NCBI RefSeq assembly: GCF_004167665.1
Contig: NZ_SEWE01000003.1
Span: forward strand, 62,001-126,000
Source: Hymenobacter persicinus
GTDB lineage: Bacteria; Bacteroidota; Bacteroidia; Cytophagales; Hymenobacteraceae
Reading direction: 5' to 3'
DNA length: 64,000 nucleotides
The translations under genes were made by a program, and so were the position numbers. Of the stretch, positions 60,680 to 64,000 are shown one piece after another. Each line of letters starts with the position of its first letter. The stretch's first letter is position 1. The notes below the pieces were generated by a model that was given only the letters and a program-made list of their open reading frames with translations, searched no databases and was not told where the DNA came from.

Positions 60680-61366
60680 CTAGAACTTCAAGCCCAGATC
60701 CAGGGCCACCTCGTCGTTTTTGAGGCTAGCCGACTGAAAGCCGCGGGATTTGTCGAAGTACTTGTCGATGTTAACCAGGCCGCGGTGGTAGGAGAGGCCC
60801 GTGAATACTTTCGTATTCTGCCCCAACTGGTATTCCACCCCGGCCCCGATCAGGGCGGCGGCATCAGGAATGATGAAGTGCTTCACGGCTTCGGTTTCCT
60901 GCCCCGTGGAGGGGTCGGTAATGCGCTTGCCGCCGTCGATGCGGCCACCGATGAGGCCGCCGACGGAACCGCCGAGCTGGAAGTAAAGCTTGGTGTCGGT
61001 GGCAATGTCGTTGGTGAAGAGCTTCACCGTCACCGGGATTTCCAGGTATTGCAGCCCAATTTTCTGCTTACGGACCACCAAGGCCGTATTGGTGGGGCTG
61101 GTTTGATCGAGGTAAGCAATGGTGCCGCCCTTGCCGGTCAGGAACAGGCCGGTGCTGAAGGCGTAGTTCTGGCCGAAGAAGTAGTCGACCACCAGGCCGC
61201 CGCCGAGGCTGACCTTGCTTTTTTCGCTCTGAAAGTTCTGTCCAGTAGGCGAATCCGCCCGCAGGTGGGTAACCGACGGCGAGAGTTTGAGGCCAATTTC
61301 AACCTGCGCGGAAGCGGCCCCGGCGGACATACCCAGCAGTAGCAGGGCGAGAAGCGGTTTTTTCAT
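60680..61366 (-). CDS. Outer membrane beta-barrel (porin-family) protein
   Basis: A 228-residue protein with a signal peptide (MKKPLLALLLLGMSAGAASA). A small barrel follows: strands such as VSLGGGLVVDYFFGQNYAFS, KIGLQYLEIPVTVKLFTND and TKVFTGLSYHRGLVNIDK, ending in a C-terminal Phe (LDLGLKF), typical of outer-membrane insertion signals. It fits the Bacteroidota porin-like/PF13568 barrel group. Function unknown. Divergent from gldB. Confidence 0.75.
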   Translation of the reverse strand: MKKPLLALLLLGMSAGAASAQVEIGLKLSPSVTHLRADSPTGQNFQSEKSKVSLGGGLVVDYFFGQNYAFSTGLFLTGKGGTIAYLDQTSPTNTALVVRKQKIGLQYLEIPVTVKLFTNDIATDTKLYFQLGGSVGGLIGGRIDGGKRITDPSTGQETEAVKHFIIPDAAALIGAGVEYQLGQNTKVFTGLSYHRGLVNIDKYFDKSRGFQSASLKNDEVALDLGLKF

Positions 61367-61473
61367 GGAAAAAGAAATAGGAAGTTAGGCTTTAGACGAA
61401 AGCACGCCGCTTGGCGTTTCGATTTAGGCTATTTTCGCCCAAATATAGAAGCGTGACCTACAACCCTGCCCCC

Positions 61474-62478
61474 ATGCGCCCCTTCCTGACTGCCGTGCTC
61501 GGCGCCGCGCTGCTTTTTGTGGCGAGCTGCAGCAAGGATTCCTCCCAGTGCGAACTGAACCCGGAAGTAGCCCGCGTGCAGGCGCCCGTGCAGTTGGAGC
61601 GCCTGGAAAAGCCCTTCTTCGAGATTCGCACCGCTGCCGACGCCCAGCGCTTCGTGCAGCAGCACCCGCTGTTTGCCAACCAGTTTCTGCAGCGCAAGCA
61701 GTTTCCCTCCGACGAAGCCCTGGCTCAGTACCTGGTTCATCTGTCGACTAACAAGGAACTGCAGAAGCTGGGGCGGGAGTCGGCGGCGGCCTTCCCCGAC
61801 GCGACGCTCGAGCCGGGTCTGCAGCGCATGTTTCAGCACGTGCGCTACTATTTCCCCGCCTTCCGGGTGCCGCCCGTCAAGACCTTCGTCAGCGGCTTCA
61901 GCCACGACCTGTTCGTCAATGACAGCCTGATGGTGCTCAGCCTCGACTTCTTCGCCGGGCCCAAGGCCAGCTACCGGCCTAATAATATGCCCAACTACAT
62001 TCTGCGCCGCTACGCCCCGCCTTACCTGCTGCCCACGGCCGCACTGGCCGTCAGCAGCAAATACAACCAGCGCGAGGGGACTAACCCGAGCATGCTGGGC
62101 GAAATGGTGCAGTTTGGCAAGTCACTTTACTTTGCCGAAAAGGTACTGCCCTGCACCGCCGATACGCTGCTGGTGGGCTTTACGGGCGCGGAAATGGCGG
62201 GCGTGCAGTTCAACGAAAGCAAGATCTGGGCGCACTTCATCGAGAAGAATCTGCTTTACAGCACGGCTCCGTTCACCATCCAGAAATACATGGGGGAGCG
62301 GCCCAACGTGCCCGAAATCGGGCAGAACTGCCCCGGCCGGGTGGGCGCCTGGGTGGGCTGGCAGATTGTGCGCAAGTACATGAGTCAGCACCCCAACGTG
62401 ACGCTAGCCCAGCTCATGGCCGAAAAAGACCCCCAACGCATCCTGAGCCAATCCCGCTACCGGCCGGTGCGGAAGTAA
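61474..62478 (+). CDS. gldB: Gliding motility lipoprotein GldB
   Basis: A 334-residue lipoprotein needed for gliding and type IX secretion. The signal ends in a lipobox (LLFVASC). The mature part contains FASGFSHDLF-like (VSGFSHDLFVNDSLMVLS), LLVGFTGAEMAGVQFNESK and CPGRVGAWVGWQIVRKYMSQ, the GldB signature. ATG 61474 opens the lipobox; a GTG at 61453 is possible but less likely. It is not adjacent to gldD (6 kb away). Confidence 0.88.
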   Translation: MRPFLTAVLGAALLFVASCSKDSSQCELNPEVARVQAPVQLERLEKPFFEIRTAADAQRFVQQHPLFANQFLQRKQFPSDEALAQYLVHLSTNKELQKLGRESAAAFPDATLEPGLQRMFQHVRYYFPAFRVPPVKTFVSGFSHDLFVNDSLMVLSLDFFAGPKASYRPNNMPNYILRRYAPPYLLPTAALAVSSKYNQREGTNPSMLGEMVQFGKSLYFAEKVLPCTADTLLVGFTGAEMAGVQFNESKIWAHFIEKNLLYSTAPFTIQKYMGERPNVPEIGQNCPGRVGAWVGWQIVRKYMSQHPNVTLAQLMAEKDPQRILSQSRYRPVRK

Positions 62479-62571
62479 GGCGCAATGCCGAAGGGGATAT
62501 AACAAAGCCGTCCGTGATACCCGCCAGCCCCGGCCGTGAATTCAATAGGTAGCCTTCCTTTATTTCCCGCC

Positions 62572-63777
62572 GTGCACATTGCCGTTTTCAGCCAGTATCA
62601 CACGAATCCCGACTGTCCCGCAACAAGCCGGCACTATTCGTTGCTGGCGCACCTGGCCCGCACCCACCGCGTCACGCTGATTACGACCCGCACCTGGGAG
62701 ACCCAGCGCCTGACCCGGGAGTATCCGTGGCTGCCGGCCGGAGTGGAAATGCGGGCGGCCGACGTGCCCTACCAGAATCGGATGGGCGTGGCCCGGCGGG
62801 TACTGTCGTTTGGGCAATACGCGGCCTACGCCGTGCGGGAAGGGCTGCGCCTGGAAAAACCCGACGTTATCTGGGGCATTTCGACCCCGCTCACGGCTGC
62901 CTGGGCCGCGGCCCAGGTAGCGCGGCGTCGGCAGGTACCGTGGGTGTTTGAGGTGCAGGACCTGTGGCCTTCATTTCCCATTGCCATGGGCGCCGTCCCG
63001 ACCCGGTTTGCCCAGCAGCGGCTGTTTGCCCTCGAAAAAAGCCTCTACCGCAGCGCCCGGCACATTCTGCCGCTTTCTCCCGACATGACGCGCTACGTGC
63101 TCGACCAGGGCGTGGCGCCCGACAAAGTGACCACCGTGCTCAACGGCACCGACCTCGACCTAGCCGCGCTGGCTACGGAGGCCGCCACGGAAATCCTGCG
63201 CCAGGAACTCGGGCTAACCGGGAAACAGGTGGTGCTCTACGCCGGCACTTTCGGCCGGGCCAACGACATTCCGACCTTGCTAGCTGCCGCTGAACTGCTG
63301 GCCGAACAGCAACCCGAAACCGTGTGGCTGTTTATGGGGCTGGGCTTTCACGAGCCGCAGGTGCGCGCCGCGGCCGCCCGGTGTGCGAGTATTCGGCTGG
63401 TGCCGCCTCAACCCCGGCACGCCGTGTTCACCTGGTTTCGGCTGGCGGATATTTCGGTGGTGTCGTTCCTGAACCTGTCGGTGCTGGACGCCAACTCGCC
63501 AGCCAAGTTCTACGACAGCCTGGCCGTGGGTACGCCGGTTGTCGTCACCAATCAGGGCTGGACCAAGGACTGGGTGGAGCAGTACAGCTGCGGCTGGTAC
63601 ACGCCGGCTGGGGAAGCGGCAGCGCTGGCAAATACGCTGGCGGAACTGCTGCAAGACCCCGCGAAGCTGCGGGAAGCCGGGCAAAACGGCCAGCACGCCG
63701 CCCGCCAGTATTTCGACCGTCAACAGATTGCCGCTACTGTGCAACGGGTATTGGAAGCCGCTGCCACCCAGAATTGA
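62572..63777 (+). CDS. Glycosyltransferase family 4 protein
   Basis: A 401-residue sugar transferase of the GT-B fold, like WbuB-type enzymes of surface polysaccharide synthesis. The N-terminal half has HIAVFSQYHTNPDCPATSRH; the donor half has VVLYAGTFGRANDIPTLLAA, VWLFMGLGFHEPQVRAAA and the SPAKFYDSLAVGTPVVVTNQ motif near the nucleotide-sugar site. The GTG at 62572 gives the common family start; GTG 62536 would add 12 residues. No other polysaccharide genes are seen nearby. Confidence 0.85.
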   Translation: MHIAVFSQYHTNPDCPATSRHYSLLAHLARTHRVTLITTRTWETQRLTREYPWLPAGVEMRAADVPYQNRMGVARRVLSFGQYAAYAVREGLRLEKPDVIWGISTPLTAAWAAAQVARRRQVPWVFEVQDLWPSFPIAMGAVPTRFAQQRLFALEKSLYRSARHILPLSPDMTRYVLDQGVAPDKVTTVLNGTDLDLAALATEAATEILRQELGLTGKQVVLYAGTFGRANDIPTLLAAAELLAEQQPETVWLFMGLGFHEPQVRAAAARCASIRLVPPQPRHAVFTWFRLADISVVSFLNLSVLDANSPAKFYDSLAVGTPVVVTNQGWTKDWVEQYSCGWYTPAGEAAALANTLAELLQDPAKLREAGQNGQHAARQYFDRQQIAATVQRVLEAAATQN

Positions 63778-63807
63778 GGTTATGTGCCGGCTATGACTGG
63801 TTTTATA

Positions 63808-64000
63808 CTATGTTGTGCCATTGGATGAATTGCCGCTACCTAATGCCGACGCAGAATCACGCTTTTGAGCCTCTGAAGCGGGTTTGCCAAAATGCTGGGC
63901 GTAGTACTTGCAGAAATCTTTCAGGGGGCAGATAGTGCACTTGGGCTGCCGGGCTACGCAGATGTAGCGGCCGTGCAGGATCAGCCAGTGGTGAGCCTTG
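63808..64000 (-). CDS. nth: Endonuclease III, C-terminal part
   Basis: This gene enters from the right edge. The last 63 codons are present, ending at a TAG at 63808-63810. [14 protein letters not shown] then [14 protein letters not shown] shows the Cys-x6-Cys-x2-Cys-x5-Cys cluster of the C-terminal Fe-S site in Nth ([17 protein letters not shown]). Nth removes oxidised pyrimidines and nicks the DNA backbone. The tail is a Ser/Gly/Asn-rich extension of about 25 residues beyond the E. coli length. Confidence 0.92.
   Translation of the reverse strand, partial: KAHHWLILHGRYICVARQPKCTICPLKDFCKYYAQHFGKPASEAQKRDSASALGSGNSSNGTT

Noticed and set aside
1..64000. tRNA, rRNA, CRISPR array, insertion sequence, prophage or defence genes
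   Set aside because: I scanned for T-loop-like motifs, regularly spaced direct repeats, transposase-like proteins and known defence domains, and found none I could support.

Overview
The window is about 60% G+C chromosomal DNA from a member of the Bacteroidota. It is most likely a Hymenobacter-like bacterium (Cytophagales). The evidence is: TAnnTTTG-type -7 promoter boxes (repeatedly TACCTTTG or TACTTTTG), gliding/type IX secretion lipoproteins GldB and GldD, a protein with a type IX sorting tail, the ExbB-ExbD-ExbD-TonB cluster, an OmpH/Skp pair behind bamA, an mS38/COX24-like mini-protein before RNase G, and several families of hairpin-forming intergenic repeats. It is almost entirely core chromosome. 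I see no prophage, insertion sequence, CRISPR array, restriction or other defence locus, rRNA or tRNA. Both edges cut genes: pdxJ on the left and nth (endonuclease III) on the right.

Layout. 0-6 kb: pdxJ, yqeY, cvpA, a pabA/trpG-type amidotransferase, a hydrolase, a CBS protein, a small Omp85-like protein and NAD kinase. 6-13 kb: an envelope block with two DUF6089-type barrels (the second apparently frameshifted), uppS, bamA, two OmpH/Skp chaperones and an RluD-type pseudouridine synthase. 14-21 kb, minus strand: ExbB (frameshifted), two ExbD, two TonB, a small membrane protein, a PstS-like lipoprotein and a large TPR protein, which together look like a proton-motive-force energy-transfer module for the outer membrane. 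21-38 kb: housekeeping genes (mazG, glmM, cysteine desulfurase, hemH, era, der, murQ) mixed with membrane and secreted proteins of unknown role. 38-43 kb: a cytochrome b5-like mini-protein, a diverged arginase-fold protein, an acyl-CoA synthetase and a collagen-like lipoprotein. 43-50 kb: a MarR regulator and a beta-oxidation set in the order fadN, fadA, (yggL), fadE. 50-64 kb: unknown secreted proteins, recG, gldD, ssb, mutY, HU, a TPR protein, the COX24-like mini-gene, RNase G, gldB, a glycosyltransferase and nth.

How the genes work together. BamA, the Skp/OmpH pair and UppS build the envelope. The Exb/TonB genes energise it. GldB and GldD belong to gliding/type IX secretion, which would export the sorting-tail protein at 28.6 kb. 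The MarR gene and fadE share a 26-bp dyad in their promoters, which suggests one fatty-acid-responsive regulon.

The least explained content is intergenic. At least four families of palindromic elements occur. Three of them have short tandem repeats at one end, a core, and the reverse-complement repeats at the other end. One supplies the first codons of one gene and the stop codon of its neighbour. Two single-base homopolymer frameshifts (exbB and a DUF6089 gene) may be real, phase-variable, or sequencing errors. I did not find a clearly new multi-gene system. The repeat elements, the dyad operator and the leader hairpins are the best candidates for follow-up.
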